This document shows positions 17,583 through 27,462 of a DNA stretch of 64,000 bases, piece by piece. The notes beneath the pieces were generated by a model. That model was not told the DNA's origin, did no database searches, and worked only from the letters and a program-made list of their open reading frames with translations. Origin of the DNA: Parvularcula sp. IMCC14364 (lineage in GTDB: Bacteria; Pseudomonadota; Alphaproteobacteria; Caulobacterales; Parvularculaceae). The stretch's first letter is position 1. Each line of letters starts with the position of its first letter. A program made the translations under genes and the position numbers. The stretch spans positions 1,996,001 through 2,060,000 of the forward strand of contig NZ_CP132334.1 of assembly GCF_030758415.1 (NCBI RefSeq), written 5' to 3'.

Positions 17583-18068
17583 TCAGTCCCTGAAATTCTT
17601 GTATTGCAGCGGTTGCTCCAGCCCCATCTCCTTGACCAGAGAGATCGCGGCTTGCAGGTCGTCACGTTTTTTGCCCGTGACGCGCAGCTCTTCCCCCTGA
17701 ATGGCCACCTGCACTTTCATTTTCGAGTCCTTGATGTACTTGGTAATTTTTTTCGCAAGATCGCGATCCAGTCCCTGCTTCACCAGCACATTCTGCCGAA
17801 CCGACTGACCGGCTGCAGGTTCTACTTTCTGATAGTCCAGCATACCCGGTTCAATGCCGCGTTTTTGCAGATTGCCTTGCAGAATTTCATGCACCTGCCG
17901 CAGCTTCAGGTCATCATCCGCGTGAATGGTGATGACGCCGTCCTTCTCCTCGACGCGGGACTGTGACCCCTTGAAATCGTAGCGCGTTTCAATTTCACGC
18001 ATGACATTGCCAATAGCGTTCTTGACCTCATTCAGGTCAGCTTCGGAGACGATATCGAATGACGGCAT
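17583..18068 (-). CDS. yajQ: YajQ family nucleotide-binding protein
   Basis: 161 residues, the full family length. It opens MPSFDIVSEADLNEVKNAI and contains ETRYDFKGSQSRVEEKD and FVLKQGL-like, KKITKYIKDSKMKVQVAIQGEELRVTGKKRDDLQ, all diagnostic of YajQ (DUF520). Members bind nucleotides, and some are c-di-GMP effectors linked to virulence gene control. Whether this one binds c-di-GMP cannot be told. It sits 24 bases after the MOSC-domain gene on the same strand. Confidence 0.95.
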   Translation of the reverse strand: MPSFDIVSEADLNEVKNAIGNVMREIETRYDFKGSQSRVEEKDGVITIHADDDLKLRQVHEILQGNLQKRGIEPGMLDYQKVEPAAGQSVRQNVLVKQGLDRDLAKKITKYIKDSKMKVQVAIQGEELRVTGKKRDDLQAAISLVKEMGLEQPLQYKNFRD

Positions 18069-18092
18069 TTATTTTTCCTCGCTTGACTTTTT

Positions 18093-18941
18093 TCAGTGCT
18101 GGCGCAGTGGCCATCCATCCGGGCGATCTTCAATGACTTTGACACGATCGCCAAGATTTATCACGCCGCATCCCCTTGGGACCGTATTCCAGCCGAACAG
18201 GACACCCTTGACCCGGATATCGGCAGAAACTCTGAGCCTCTTCATCGCCGGCATGGGGTCGCCCAGCCCCGTCGCCCCCGTTGTCTGATCCTGCGTTGTA
18301 ACAACGCAGCGCTGACAGGGTTTGACCAGATCAAAGCGTATGCCCGCTATGTCAAGCGCTGCCCAGTAATCTTCCATCCACGGCGTGTCATGCTCAATCA
18401 CCAGATTGGGCCGGAAGCGGCTCATGGGCACGGGTGTGCCACCTTTTTTTGTCAGATCATCGTTAAGGGCACGCAATGAAGCGGTCGTGGTTATCAGGAT
18501 TGGATAACCGTCAGAGAACCGGATCGGTGCCACCTGCCCCGTCCAGTCGGGATTGGCTGATCGGGCAGACTGCCCGTCAAACATCACCAGCCGAACAGGC
18601 TCGCCCAGCCACTCGGAAAGCTGCGCATTTGCAGCGTCATCACATAAGGCAGCATCAACCTGCGCGCGCCAGACCTGAACGGTTTCGCGCTTCGTCCCGT
18701 CAGGCAGCGCGATACAGCTCTCAGGACTGCCATCATAAGAGAGGCTGATCGCATCGGCGCCGGTGTGCACCGTGATTTTTGCAAGATCAGGGTGCTCACG
18801 TTGGGTCAGGAATCTGGCCTGCGCGTCGATCAGCATGAACTGGCGATCTCCCGCCAAGCCGGCAGGCGCTATATCCGCCTTTGACAGGTCTATGCCGCGG
18901 GCGCTTTTCAACGGATAAATATGTAAGCTGTGCACAATCAT
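18093..18941 (-). CDS. MOSC domain-containing protein (YcbX/MARC-like)
   Basis: 282 residues. An N-terminal beta-barrel (LHIYPLKSARGIDLSKADI, GLAGDRQFMLID) is followed by the MOSC domain with KPCQRCVVTTQDQTTG, whose first Cys in this motif is the likely molybdenum ligand. YcbX-type proteins bind molybdenum cofactor and reduce N-hydroxylated compounds using an electron-transfer partner. This copy lacks the C-terminal 2Fe-2S ferredoxin domain of E. coli YcbX and so needs separate donors. It is followed by yajQ. Confidence 0.88.
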   Translation of the reverse strand: MIVHSLHIYPLKSARGIDLSKADIAPAGLAGDRQFMLIDAQARFLTQREHPDLAKITVHTGADAISLSYDGSPESCIALPDGTKRETVQVWRAQVDAALCDDAANAQLSEWLGEPVRLVMFDGQSARSANPDWTGQVAPIRFSDGYPILITTTASLRALNDDLTKKGGTPVPMSRFRPNLVIEHDTPWMEDYWAALDIAGIRFDLVKPCQRCVVTTQDQTTGATGLGDPMPAMKRLRVSADIRVKGVLFGWNTVPRGCGVINLGDRVKVIEDRPDGWPLRQH

Positions 18942-18946
18942 CCTGT

Positions 18947-19390
18947 TCAGCCTTGTGTCCGGCTTGCACGGCTGCGCTGTGTTGCATCTGCTGGTGCATA
19001 AAGACGCACATAATCTGCGGGCATTCTTGTGGCCCGTCCGCTCGCAAGGCTGATTGAGACAAAATCCGTCTCGCCGCGCACCAGCAACCTGTCATCCCCT
19101 GCGCGGCGCAATTCAAACCCCCGGGTCAGCCGCAGTTTGCCGTCATTGCGGATAATCGCCGTGCCAATGACAACCCCGTCTCCCGCGTGAGCGGCAGCCA
19201 GATAGGTGAAACGATGCTCCCTGACAACACAGCCAATGCCCACCCGCTCATAAGCTGTGAAATCAAGCCCCAGCGCTTCGGAATGGCCCCAGGCGCAATC
19301 CATGGCCCAGGCCACATACCAGGCATTATTGACATGCCCGAACATATCAACGTGCCGGGCCTCTGCCTGAATGGTGTGCAGATGCTGCAT
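18947..19390 (-). CDS. Acyl-CoA thioesterase, 4HBT hot-dog family
   Basis: 147 residues from the ATG at 19390 (MQHLHTIQAEARHVDMFGHVNN). GTG codons at 19432, just after the stop of the preceding gene, and at 19462 would add 14 or 24 residues, so the start is uncertain. RHVDMFGHVNNAWYVAWAMD is the 4HBT signature with the catalytic Asp. The enzyme probably hydrolyses short or aromatic acyl-CoA, substrate unknown. It is packed between DUF2461 and the MOSC gene on one strand. Confidence 0.82.
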   Translation of the reverse strand: MQHLHTIQAEARHVDMFGHVNNAWYVAWAMDCAWGHSEALGLDFTAYERVGIGCVVREHRFTYLAAAHAGDGVVIGTAIIRNDGKLRLTRGFELRRAGDDRLLVRGETDFVSISLASGRATRMPADYVRLYAPADATQRSRASRTQG

Positions 19391-19434
19391 CGGCAGGCCC
19401 CAGGAGAGGGCCTCATATTCCAGATCCTGCACGG

Positions 19435-20130
19435 TCAGAAAGAGGCTCCCGTCGCCTTGCACAGGAAAGCCATCAGCGGACTTGCTGCCTTATAGGCCTG
19501 AGAGACTTCCTTGATGAAATCTGGCCGGGTGGCCGCAGCAGCCGTGCTGTTTGTCACAGCGAAGAAACTGCGCCTCTTCAGGTCCTCAATCAGCGGATGA
19601 TCCTGCGCATAGCCTTTTGGTGGACGGGTCAGCGGGTTACCCTCAGCCAGCGCCCCAAAAAGATCTTTCAACCTTTTGTTATTTTTCACTTTTTTCCAGC
19701 CTGCCTGATCTTCATCTATGGTTGCGCGAATATTTTTCAGCGCGTCTGACGGCGGCAACCACATGCCACCACCGAAGAAAACCTGCCCCGGCTCCAGATG
19801 CAGATAAAAGCCCGGCGCGTGGGCATCCTTGCCTAGCGCATGGCGAAAATGCAGGGCCGCATTGGTTTTGTAGGGCGTCTTGTCCTTGGAAAAACGGGTA
19901 TCGCGATAAATGCGGAACATCGAGCCGCCGGTTTTTTTGGGAATTGCGGTGAAATGCGGTGATATTTTTTTCAGCTCCGGTCCCATGGCGGAAATGAAGT
20001 CGAGACAGGGGGCGACCACACTTTCTTCGTAGCGTGGTTTGTTTTCCTCGAACCAGCCACGCTCGTTATGCGCCTCAAGCTCAGAGAAAAAATCAAAAAA
20101 ATCTGTCGGGAAACCATCAAACGTCATCAT
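19435..20130 (-). CDS. DUF2461 domain protein
   Basis: 231 residues. FPTDFFDFFSELEAHNERGWFEENKPRYEE and GSMFRIYRDTRFSKDKTPYKTNAALHFRH match the DUF2461 (TIGR02453) family over its full length. Function is unknown. No signal peptide or membrane segment is seen. It is the first gene of the leftward run DUF2461-thioesterase-MOSC-yajQ and is divergent from ctrA. Confidence 0.9.
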   Translation of the reverse strand: MMTFDGFPTDFFDFFSELEAHNERGWFEENKPRYEESVVAPCLDFISAMGPELKKISPHFTAIPKKTGGSMFRIYRDTRFSKDKTPYKTNAALHFRHALGKDAHAPGFYLHLEPGQVFFGGGMWLPPSDALKNIRATIDEDQAGWKKVKNNKRLKDLFGALAEGNPLTRPPKGYAQDHPLIEDLKRRSFFAVTNSTAAAATRPDFIKEVSQAYKAASPLMAFLCKATGASF

Positions 20131-20504
20131 GCCCTGCCTTCTTTATCGGATAGTATAATGCTCTTTCAGATGCATGACGATCTGTCCGACAGTCATCAGA
20201 CATCACCATCTTGTTCAAATTGCCCTTCTCCTCTTAACCAAAGCGCTTCATATCTCGTGAAGTAAAATGAATCAGGGTAACCATGAAAAACATGGTTGAG
20301 AGAGTAAGAATACCGGGAAGCCAGTGTTTATGCCGTTTCCGCCGGAGTTCGAGTTGCGGATAGCTTAATGCAGTTGCCCCAGAAAAGACAAAAAGTTACT
20401 CGCGTTAACATTTACGAAAGTAAATTATTGGAACGTGGTCTTACAAACAATATGGCTGCTTCAGGGGAGGCTGCCAAAACAAGGCTACTCAGGAGACTTG
20501 CGGC
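20131..20504. promoter_or_regulatory. ctrA upstream control region (374 bp, no gene)
   Basis: The region holds elements expected of a cell-cycle promoter: a GANTC methylation site (GAATC, 20269-20273), a CtrA half-site-like TTAACCA (20234-20240), and GTTAAC at 20404-20409 followed by an inverted repeat TTTAC-GAAA-GTAAA at 20411-20424. CCATG-AAAAA-CATGG (20281-20295) is a second inverted repeat. Caulobacter ctrA has two promoters, one sensitive to GANTC methylation and both bound by CtrA; a similar arrangement here is inference. Confidence 0.45.
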
Positions 20505-21197
20505 ATGCGCGTATTGCTGATTGAAGACGACGGGGCAACAGCACAAAGTATTGAACTGATGCTGAAATCAGACGGTTTTAACGTCTATACTACTGACCTC
20601 GGCGAAGAGGGTGTCGATCTCGGCAAGCTCTATGATTACGACATTATCCTTCTTGATCTGAACCTGCCGGACATGACCGGCTTTGACGTTCTCAAGCAGT
20701 TGCGTGTTGCGAAAGTCAATACGCCAATCCTGATTCTCACCGGCCTTGGTGATACAGAAAACAAAGTACGCGGCCTCGGATTTGGCGCGGACGATTACAT
20801 GACCAAGCCATTCCACAAGGATGAGCTGGTTGCCCGTATTCATGCGATTGTCCGTCGCTCTAAAGGACATTCCCAGTCCGTTATTACAACAGGTTCCCTG
20901 ACCGTTAACCTCGACGCCAAAACCGTCGATGTTGGTGGCCAGCGCGTTAACCTGACTGGCAAGGAATATCAGATGCTGGAGCTGCTTTCCTTGCGCAAAG
21001 GCACCACCCTGACCAAGGAAATGTTCCTCAACCATCTTTATGGTGGCATGGACGAGCCTGAACTGAAAATTATCGACGTGTTCATCTGCAAGCTGCGCAA
21101 GAAACTGGCTGCGGCAACAAGTGGCGAGCACTACATCGAAACAGTCTGGGGCCGCGGCTATGTACTGCGTGACCCGGCGGAAGAAAAAGCTGCGTAA
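20505..21197 (+). CDS. ctrA: Cell-cycle master response regulator CtrA
   Basis: 230 residues. The receiver domain (1-120) starts [17 protein letters not shown] with phospho-acceptor Asp51 in LLDLNLPD and Lys in [10 protein letters not shown]. The OmpR-type winged helix (about 125-225) contains [17 protein letters not shown] and [12 protein letters not shown] and ends [10 protein letters not shown], nearly the CtrA archetype. CtrA is phosphorylated through CckA-ChpT and binds TTAA-N7-TTAA sites to control division, flagella, pili and replication. chpT lies about 570 bp away on the other strand. The C-terminal Ala-Ala (EEKAA) resembles the ClpXP degron of Caulobacter CtrA. Confidence 0.97.
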   Translation: MRVLLIEDDGATAQSIELMLKSDGFNVYTTDLGEEGVDLGKLYDYDIILLDLNLPDMTGFDVLKQLRVAKVNTPILILTGLGDTENKVRGLGFGADDYMTKPFHKDELVARIHAIVRRSKGHSQSVITTGSLTVNLDAKTVDVGGQRVNLTGKEYQMLELLSLRKGTTLTKEMFLNHLYGGMDEPELKIIDVFICKLRKKLAAATSGEHYIETVWGRGYVLRDPAEEKAA

Positions 21198-21221
21198 GCC
21201 AGCCAATCACCCTCAACTAAA

Positions 21222-21249
21222 AAGCCTCCCACGAAGGGAGCCTTTTTTT
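21222..21249. terminator. Terminator between ctrA and the receiver gene
   Basis: AAGCCTCCC and GGGAGCCTT form a 9-bp stem with one C-C mismatch and a 5-base loop, followed by seven T residues. It lies between convergent genes. Confidence 0.75.
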
Positions 21250-21270
21250 GATCTGAAAAAATAGTCCCGT

Positions 21271-21663
21271 TCAGGAAGCAACAGCCTGCGCTTCTTCTCC
21301 CTGAAAACCTGCCTGCTCGAGAACAGCGCGAATAGTGCTCAACTCATAAGGCTTGAGAACGTGATGCCTTGCCCCGGCTGACCGCGCGAGGGCAAATTGC
21401 TGCGCGTCGTTTTCGGTTGCGCATAATACAACAGCAGGTCTCTGCTGTGTCTTGATCTCGCTCAACCCTTTGAGAAAGTCCAACGCACCAAGGGAAGGCA
21501 AATCCCAGTCCAGAAAAACAACTTCTGGCATGTCGGTCGCACAAATACTGACCGCTTCTTCAGCCGTTGGGGCATCGATAATAGAGTGACCAAGGTTCTC
21601 GAGAATCTTCCTGGTAATAAGACGAATAACATCAGAGTCATCGACAACAAGGCATATGGCCAC
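21271..21663 (-). CDS. Single-domain response regulator (receiver only)
   Basis: 130 residues forming one CheY-like receiver: acidic pocket VVDDSD at 7-12, phospho-acceptor Asp52 in VFLDWDLP, Thr/Ala switch in LCATEND and Lys in VLKPYE. There is no output domain. It sits between ctrA and chpT, where several alphaproteobacteria also have a lone receiver. It could compete with CtrA for phosphate from ChpT, as CpdR does, but its N-terminus is not close enough to CpdR or DivK to name it. Confidence 0.88.
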   Translation of the reverse strand: MAICLVVDDSDVIRLITRKILENLGHSIIDAPTAEEAVSICATDMPEVVFLDWDLPSLGALDFLKGLSEIKTQQRPAVVLCATENDAQQFALARSAGARHHVLKPYELSTIRAVLEQAGFQGEEAQAVAS

Positions 21664-21765
21664 AGCACTATTCCTCTTGAATAACCGGCAAGTAATCCTA
21701 GAGGAGAACGATTGAACAGACCGTTAAGGTATGTGCTCCGTTTTACCGGACAGGCTTATTCAGAC

Positions 21766-22413
21766 TCAGGCAGCGATTTCTGCCTGTGCCGGAAATGTAG
21801 CTGTAACCCGCACTTCTTCTTCGCTGACAAGTTCAGCGTGAATTGCGCCGCCGACCTTTTGCACCAGCACGCTGGCGAGATAGGCAGGGGTCATTTTCGG
21901 CTCAAGCTCTTCGGTCTTGCCGGACAAGGCATCAACAAGCTGCTCTTTCAGTTTGGCCCGCGGTCCCTGTGCGCTGAAACTCACCTCCTGCAAAGAGCCG
22001 CCAACCGTGACTGTGCTGCCAGCGCGGGGCACACAATCCGCCACGACCAGGGCAATATTCATGATGGCTTTCAGCTGATCCTTTGCCACATGCTTCGAGG
22101 GTAACTGCCAGTGCAATTCGGCTTTGACATGCTTGTAGAGTTCCGCCGTTGCCAGCTTTGCCTCATCGAGATCGATCTCTGCACCATAGGCACCACCAGC
22201 CCCGAAGGCGAGGCGCGCAAAAGTGAGCATGGCAATCGACTTCTGCGTTGAGATGCTGATGAGTTTCTGTGCCTCTTCTTTCATCATCGGATCATCTTCA
22301 TCTTCCATCACCTCAAGGCCGGCGCTGAGCGCACCAACAGGGTTAACAAGATCGTGACAAAGACGCGAAGCGAGAAGCGAGGCTAAAGTAAGCGGATCAA
22401 GGGGAGTATTCAT
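21766..22413 (-). CDS. chpT: Histidine phosphotransferase ChpT
   Basis: 215 residues from the ATG at 22413, with AGAAGG 6 bases upstream; a frame extending to 22458 has no site. SRLCHDLVNPVGALSAGLEVM carries the phosphorylated His20 of ChpT. The C-terminal half is the degenerate HATPase-like domain that holds partner receivers. ChpT passes phosphate from CckA to CtrA and CpdR. It is transcribed toward the single-domain receiver gene. GATTC (GANTC) lies 35 bases upstream, at 22448-22452. Confidence 0.93.
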   Translation of the reverse strand: MNTPLDPLTLASLLASRLCHDLVNPVGALSAGLEVMEDEDDPMMKEEAQKLISISTQKSIAMLTFARLAFGAGGAYGAEIDLDEAKLATAELYKHVKAELHWQLPSKHVAKDQLKAIMNIALVVADCVPRAGSTVTVGGSLQEVSFSAQGPRAKLKEQLVDALSGKTEELEPKMTPAYLASVLVQKVGGAIHAELVSEEEVRVTATFPAQAEIAA

Positions 22414-22603
22414 GGCATACCTTCTATTTGGAAAATAACCTTCCGCCGATTCTACCACAGGTAGCTATCGACATCATTTGCCGGAGATTACCATAGAGGT
22501 TACGGGCCGTTTATTTGACTCAACAGCATGCGCTTGTCATGTTTTGCCTGTCGTACCTTGGGATTTGGCAGCTTCAAGCACAAAGATTGCATAACAGTAC
22601 GGC

Positions 22604-24301
22604 ATGTGTGGCGTTTTTGGGTGTGGTCATTTCGTGTTTGCATTAACTGATTTTATTCCTGTCGGCGACCGGTTCAAGGCAGACAGGGTGGCAAGATTTT
22701 TCCTCTGCGGTGCCTTGTCGCTGACAGCGCTCGCTGTCGCCGTTCTTTTTGTCGGTCTGGGATATCTGTTTAATCTCGGGGACGACAAAAACGCTCTCGC
22801 GAAGGTCGGCAATACCGGCAGTGGTGGCGTCGTGATCCTGTCGCACACCACGCGGGATGTGTTCGCGATTCTGGGGGGCAGAACACAAACGCCTGATAAG
22901 ACTGATGTGCCACTCATTATTGCCAGCAACAACGAACAGAATGGCCTCACCGACCCGATGCCGCGCCTGAAGCCGCCTGCCCCGCAGCCGGTGCGCAGTA
23001 TTGCCAAATCCATCAATATGAACGGTACATGGCTTGCGGAAAGCGAGTTTTACAGCTTCGCCCATAACCGGGACTTCACGGGCGGGCGCGAGTCCATCTT
23101 CACAAAATATGTCTCCCCTTTCACGGACCCAGAGGATATCTCAGCCGCTGACAGCGTCACCCTGAAACGCGGAGAGAGCCTTTATGCTGCCCTCGTTCGT
23201 GCAGGCATTCACCCGGATGACAGCGAAGCGGCTGTTGCCGCATTATCTGACCTGATCCGTGTGCGCACCCTTCGCGCTGGCACCACATTCACCATCACGC
23301 GCACCGCTTCGGCCAGAACTGAATTTCAGGAAATGGCGCATGTTCACGGCAGCGATGCCCTGGCGCAGGACCGCCTGAACAGCCTCATGCTTGCCGATGA
23401 TCCCGTGCGCAGGGTTTTCGTGCGTCAGGACAGCCATGGAACTTTTTATGCGGAAACGGAAGTTGCGGAAACCTCCATGCACTATGCCGCCATTTCCGGC
23501 GAGATCACTGACAGCCTTTTCGCCAGTGCGGAGCGTGCAGGCGTGCCGAGAGAGATTGTCGCAAAACTGGCAAACATGTTTGTTTATGATGTTGATTTTC
23601 AGCGCCAGATCCGTCGCGGTGACCGTTTTGAGGCTGTCTATGAAGTGTTCTATGATGAACTGGGCCGTATTGCCGGCTATGGCGATATCGTCTTTGGCCG
23701 GATGAGCTGGTTGAACCGGACCAAAGAGCGCGGCTATTATCGCTATCGTGACGAGGGCAAGATTGCCTGGTTCGACTTTGGCGGAAAAAGCGCCAAGCGA
23801 CTTCTCATGAAAACCCCTATAGACGGCGCGCGCATCACCTCCGGCTTCGGTATGCGCCGTCACCCGATCTCCGGGTATTCAAAACGCCATAAGGGCACAG
23901 ACTTTGGCGCCAGAAGCGGCACGCCGATCATGGCCGCCGGTGATGGCGTCATCGAGCGGGCCAACCGCTTTGGTAGCTACGGGAATTATGTCCGTATCCG
24001 ACATGCAAACGGTTATAAAACAGCCTATGCACACCTGAAAGGTTTTGCCCGGGGCATCAAATCCGGCACGCAGGTCAGACAGGGCCAGATCATCGGATAT
24101 GTGGGCTCGACCGGCGCTTCCACCGGGCCACATCTGCATTACGAAGTGCTGAGAAACAACAAGCAGATCAATCCCATGACCATCAAGGTCGCAACAGGCA
24201 AGGAACTGGACGCCGTGGAAATGGCCTCTTTTGCAACAGAGCGCGACTGGATTGAAGACCTGCGCCAGCCACAGCAACTGCTGGTACTGGCACAAAACTA
24301 G
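22604..24301 (+). CDS. M23 family metallopeptidase, membrane-anchored
   Basis: 565 residues. A cytoplasmic stretch and one transmembrane helix (FFLCGALSLTALAVAVLFVGLGYLF, about 30-55) precede a periplasmic region with a LysM-like segment (about 180-240, VTLKRGESLYAALVRAGI). The C-terminal M23 (LytM) domain has HKGTDFGARSGTPI and GPHLHYEV, so its zinc ligands (H, D, HxH) are intact. It should cleave peptide crosslinks in peptidoglycan, like MepM. The start is uncertain because no clear ribosome site precedes the ATG at 22604. It diverges from chpT, and GACTC (GANTC) is at 22517-22521. Confidence 0.9.
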   Translation: MCGVFGCGHFVFALTDFIPVGDRFKADRVARFFLCGALSLTALAVAVLFVGLGYLFNLGDDKNALAKVGNTGSGGVVILSHTTRDVFAILGGRTQTPDKTDVPLIIASNNEQNGLTDPMPRLKPPAPQPVRSIAKSINMNGTWLAESEFYSFAHNRDFTGGRESIFTKYVSPFTDPEDISAADSVTLKRGESLYAALVRAGIHPDDSEAAVAALSDLIRVRTLRAGTTFTITRTASARTEFQEMAHVHGSDALAQDRLNSLMLADDPVRRVFVRQDSHGTFYAETEVAETSMHYAAISGEITDSLFASAERAGVPREIVAKLANMFVYDVDFQRQIRRGDRFEAVYEVFYDELGRIAGYGDIVFGRMSWLNRTKERGYYRYRDEGKIAWFDFGGKSAKRLLMKTPIDGARITSGFGMRRHPISGYSKRHKGTDFGARSGTPIMAAGDGVIERANRFGSYGNYVRIRHANGYKTAYAHLKGFARGIKSGTQVRQGQIIGYVGSTGASTGPHLHYEVLRNNKQINPMTIKVATGKELDAVEMASFATERDWIEDLRQPQQLLVLAQN

Positions 24302-24393
24302 GTCTTAGGGTGCCTACGCAGATTCAGGTCAGCAAGACTGGTAGAGCATAAAGGGCGCTTCGGACCTGCACTATTGCCATTCAACCGGCAGCA

Positions 24394-24603
24394 TCAAATC
24401 TCGCCTGCTTCCCTCATCTTCTTCAGCGTATCCTTGATATACTGATCAAGATCGGTCCGCCCTGTCACCTGATCGCTGAGCTGCGAGCGAACAAGGTGCG
24501 GAATTTCATCCGGTCGCGGCGCACCAGATGTTTTGTAGGTCGCGCGGATGATATTCTTCACCGCTTCCTCGATATCCGGTTTCCAGTTGCTTTCATTGCT
24601 CAT
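24394..24603 (-). CDS. Small conserved soluble protein downstream of clpB
   Basis: 69 residues (MSNESNWKPDIEEAVKNIIRATYK...). It looks helical and acidic-basic mixed, with no membrane segment or Cys, and ends MREAGEI. No family is recognised. It begins 22 bases after the clpB stop on the same strand with a GAAAGGAAACAGC-type ribosome site, so it is probably in the heat-shock transcript. Confidence 0.6.
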   Translation of the reverse strand: MSNESNWKPDIEEAVKNIIRATYKTSGAPRPDEIPHLVRSQLSDQVTGRTDLDQYIKDTLKKMREAGEI

Positions 24604-24625
24604 GCTGTTTCCTTTCTTCAGCCGC

Positions 24626-27277
24626 TCAATTCAACAGGGCAGAGCCCGGTGGGCTGTTGATATCAGGCGCGCCGCCACCAAGAGAATAGGCACTGCCACC
24701 TGCGAGCGCACGCCCGTTCACGGTCAGACTGTCTCCCTCAACAGAAAGTTGAAGCATGTCACCATCCTTGATCTCACCTGCCAGCAGCAATTCTGCCAGC
24801 GGGTCCTGCACTTTCTTCTGTATCACTCTTTTCAGTGGCCGGGCCCCAAAAGCCGGATCGTAGCCTGCTTCGCCGAGCCAGTCTGTCGCGGCGCTGTCCA
24901 GTTCAAGAATGATGGAACGGTCAGCTAGCAGCTTTTGAAGACGAGCAATCTGTATATCGACGATATTGCTCATCTGTGCTCTTTGCAATCGGTGGAACAG
25001 GATCATTTCATCAAGACGATTGAGGAATTCAGGCCGGAAGGTTGACTTGACCACATCCATAACCTGATCGCGCACAAGGTCCGTATCCTGCCCGTCAGGT
25101 TGTTGAGCCAGAAATTCCGAGCCAAGATTTGACGTCAGGATGATCAGCGTATTCTTGAAATCCACAGTACGCCCCTGCCCGTCCGTCAGACGGCCATCAT
25201 CCAGCACCTGAAGCAGCACGTTGAACACATCCGGGTGAGCCTTTTCGATTTCATCAAAAAGGACAACCTGATATGGACGACGCCGCACTTTTTCCGTCAG
25301 CACACCGCCTTCTTCATAGCCGACATATCCCGGTGGGGCACCGATCAATCTGGCGACAGAATGCTTTTCCATGAACTCTGACATATCAATGCGGGCGATT
25401 GCGGCATCATCATCAAATAGAAATTCGGCGAGTGCCTTGGTCAGCTCCGTCTTGCCGACACCTGTTGGCCCAAGAAACAGAAACGATCCAAGAGGCCTGT
25501 TCGGGTCCTGCAAGCCCGCCCGGGCCCGGCGGATGGCAGACGATACCGCCGAAACCGCTTCCCGCTGACCGACGACACGCCCATGCAAGGCAGCTTCCAT
25601 GGACAAAAGCTTCTCGCGCTCGCCTTCCAGCATCTTGTCAACAGGTACGCCTGTCCATTTGGAGACAACGCCGGCAATATGCTCTGCATCGACAACCTCC
25701 TGCACGAGAGTGTCCTGATCACCAACTTCCTCAGCTGTCTGAAGTTTCTTCTCCAGCTCTGGAAGTTCACCATATTTTATTTCGGACGCCCGGGCGAGAT
25801 CACCCTTGCGCTCTGCGTCCACCAGTTCCTGGCGGGCACGGTCAATCGCTTCCTTGACCTGCGTTGCGGAGGCAAGCGCCTGCTTTTCGCGGGACCAGCG
25901 CGCGGTCAGCCCTGCGGAGGTCTGCTCCAGTTCGGAAAGCTCTTTCTCCAGCTTTTCCAGCCGCTCGCTGGACGCTTCGTCTGTTTCCTTTTTCAGCGCC
26001 TCCCGCTCAATCTTCATCTGGATGATCTGACGGTCAAGGGCATCAAGCTCCTCGGGTTTGGAATCAACCTCCATGCGCAGGCGCGAGGCAGCTTCGTCAA
26101 CCAGGTCGATGGCCTTGTCTGGCAGAAACCTGTCCGTAATATACCGATTGGACAATGTTGCGGCAGAAACAATGGCCCCATCGGAGATACGCACTCCATG
26201 GTGGAGTTCATATTTTTCTTTCAGGCCACGCAGAATGGAAATCGTATCTTCAACCGTCGGCTCCTGAATATAAACCGCACGGAAACGACGCGCGAGCGCA
26301 GCATCCTTCTCAATATACTTTCTGTACTCATCAAGTGTCGTCGCGCCGATACAGTGCAATTCCCCGCGCGCAAGAGCGGGTTTCAAGAGGTTTGATGCAT
26401 CCATGGCGCCATCCGTCTTGCCCGCGCCAACCAGCGTATGGGTTTCATCAATGAACAGAACGATCTGCCCTTCAGCCTCTGTCACTTCCTGCAGCACAGC
26501 CTTGAGGCGTTCCTCAAATTCACCGCGATATTTGGCGCCCGCAATGAGGCTACCCATGTCGAGTGACAGAAGACGTTTGTTGCGTAGGGACTCCGGCACA
26601 TCGCCATTGACGATGCGCAAGGCAAGGCCCTCGACTATCGCTGTCTTGCCAACGCCCGGCTCCCCGATCAGTACAGGGTTATTCTTTGTGCGTCGGGCCA
26701 GTACTTCCATGGTGCGGCGAATTTCGTCACCGCGCCCGATCACAGGGTCCAGTTTGCCGTTAAGGGCTTCTTCTGTCAGGTCGCGCGCATATTTCTTGAG
26801 CGCGTCATATCCTTCTTCGGCAGACGCTGTATCAGCTGTTCTGCCCTTGCGGATTGTATTGACGGCCTCGTTCAGGGTTTGCGGCATGACACCCGCCTGC
26901 TTCAGATAGTCAGCAGTCTGGCCTTCCATGGCCAGGGCAATCAGCAAGCGCTCGGCGGTGACATAAGAGTCGCCTGCCTTTTTGGCAATTTCGTCAGCGC
27001 GGGCGAACACTTTGGCCGCCTGCTGGCTTAACATCATTTGCGCCCCACCGCCTTCTACGCGCGGCAGTTTGCCTACGGCACTGTTGACCGCCTGCAAGGC
27101 GACTTCAGGTTTACCGCCTGCTTCGCGGATGAGGTTGGCGCTCAGGCCATCCGTGTCATCAAGCAGCGCTTTGAGGATATGTTCAGGGATAAGTTGCTGG
27201 TGACTTTCACGCAGCGCTATTGTTTGTGCAGCCTGTATGAGGCCGCGCGCACGGTCTGTGTAGTTATCAAAATTCAT
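24626..27277 (-). CDS. clpB: ATP-dependent disaggregase ClpB (Hsp104)
   Basis: 883 residues, full length. Clp N-domain repeats (about 5-145), AAA-1 with GEPGVGKT, the long M-domain coiled coil (about 405-525) and AAA-2 with GPTGVGKT are all present. The hexamer threads aggregated protein through its pore and works with DnaK/DnaJ to recover it after heat stress. The M-domain separates ClpB from ClpA/ClpC, and there is no IGL loop for ClpP. A heat-shock promoter lies 60 bases upstream. Confidence 0.98.
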   Translation of the reverse strand: MNFDNYTDRARGLIQAAQTIALRESHQQLIPEHILKALLDDTDGLSANLIREAGGKPEVALQAVNSAVGKLPRVEGGGAQMMLSQQAAKVFARADEIAKKAGDSYVTAERLLIALAMEGQTADYLKQAGVMPQTLNEAVNTIRKGRTADTASAEEGYDALKKYARDLTEEALNGKLDPVIGRGDEIRRTMEVLARRTKNNPVLIGEPGVGKTAIVEGLALRIVNGDVPESLRNKRLLSLDMGSLIAGAKYRGEFEERLKAVLQEVTEAEGQIVLFIDETHTLVGAGKTDGAMDASNLLKPALARGELHCIGATTLDEYRKYIEKDAALARRFRAVYIQEPTVEDTISILRGLKEKYELHHGVRISDGAIVSAATLSNRYITDRFLPDKAIDLVDEAASRLRMEVDSKPEELDALDRQIIQMKIEREALKKETDEASSERLEKLEKELSELEQTSAGLTARWSREKQALASATQVKEAIDRARQELVDAERKGDLARASEIKYGELPELEKKLQTAEEVGDQDTLVQEVVDAEHIAGVVSKWTGVPVDKMLEGEREKLLSMEAALHGRVVGQREAVSAVSSAIRRARAGLQDPNRPLGSFLFLGPTGVGKTELTKALAEFLFDDDAAIARIDMSEFMEKHSVARLIGAPPGYVGYEEGGVLTEKVRRRPYQVVLFDEIEKAHPDVFNVLLQVLDDGRLTDGQGRTVDFKNTLIILTSNLGSEFLAQQPDGQDTDLVRDQVMDVVKSTFRPEFLNRLDEMILFHRLQRAQMSNIVDIQIARLQKLLADRSIILELDSAATDWLGEAGYDPAFGARPLKRVIQKKVQDPLAELLLAGEIKDGDMLQLSVEGDSLTVNGRALAGGSAYSLGGGAPDINSPPGSALLN

Positions 27278-27336
27278 ATGTGACCTCTTTTGAGCATCAG
27301 GTATGCGCGTCCCGTTATGGCAACGCCTTCAGCATT

Positions 27337-27366
27337 AAAATGGGAAGCCGTTTTGCCTGTTTCAAG
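27337..27366 (-). promoter_or_regulatory. Heat-shock (sigma-32/RpoH) promoter of clpB
   Basis: Read on the minus strand: CTTGAAA (27366-27360), 15 bases, then CCCATTTT (27344-27337). This closely fits the RpoH consensus CTTGAAA-N13-15-CCCCATNT. The clpB start is 60 bases downstream. Confidence 0.8.
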
Positions 27367-27462
27367 TCAGGCTCTCTTACCAGACTCAATCTGTTCGGAT
27401 CATATCGCCAGACCCTTTAATTTTGGTTCGGATATACCCATATAAAGTGATAGGGAGGCATT

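Noticed and set aside
25583-26395. 270-codon plus-strand frame inside clpB
   Set aside because: Antisense shadow of a strongly conserved gene; no ribosome site or family resemblance.
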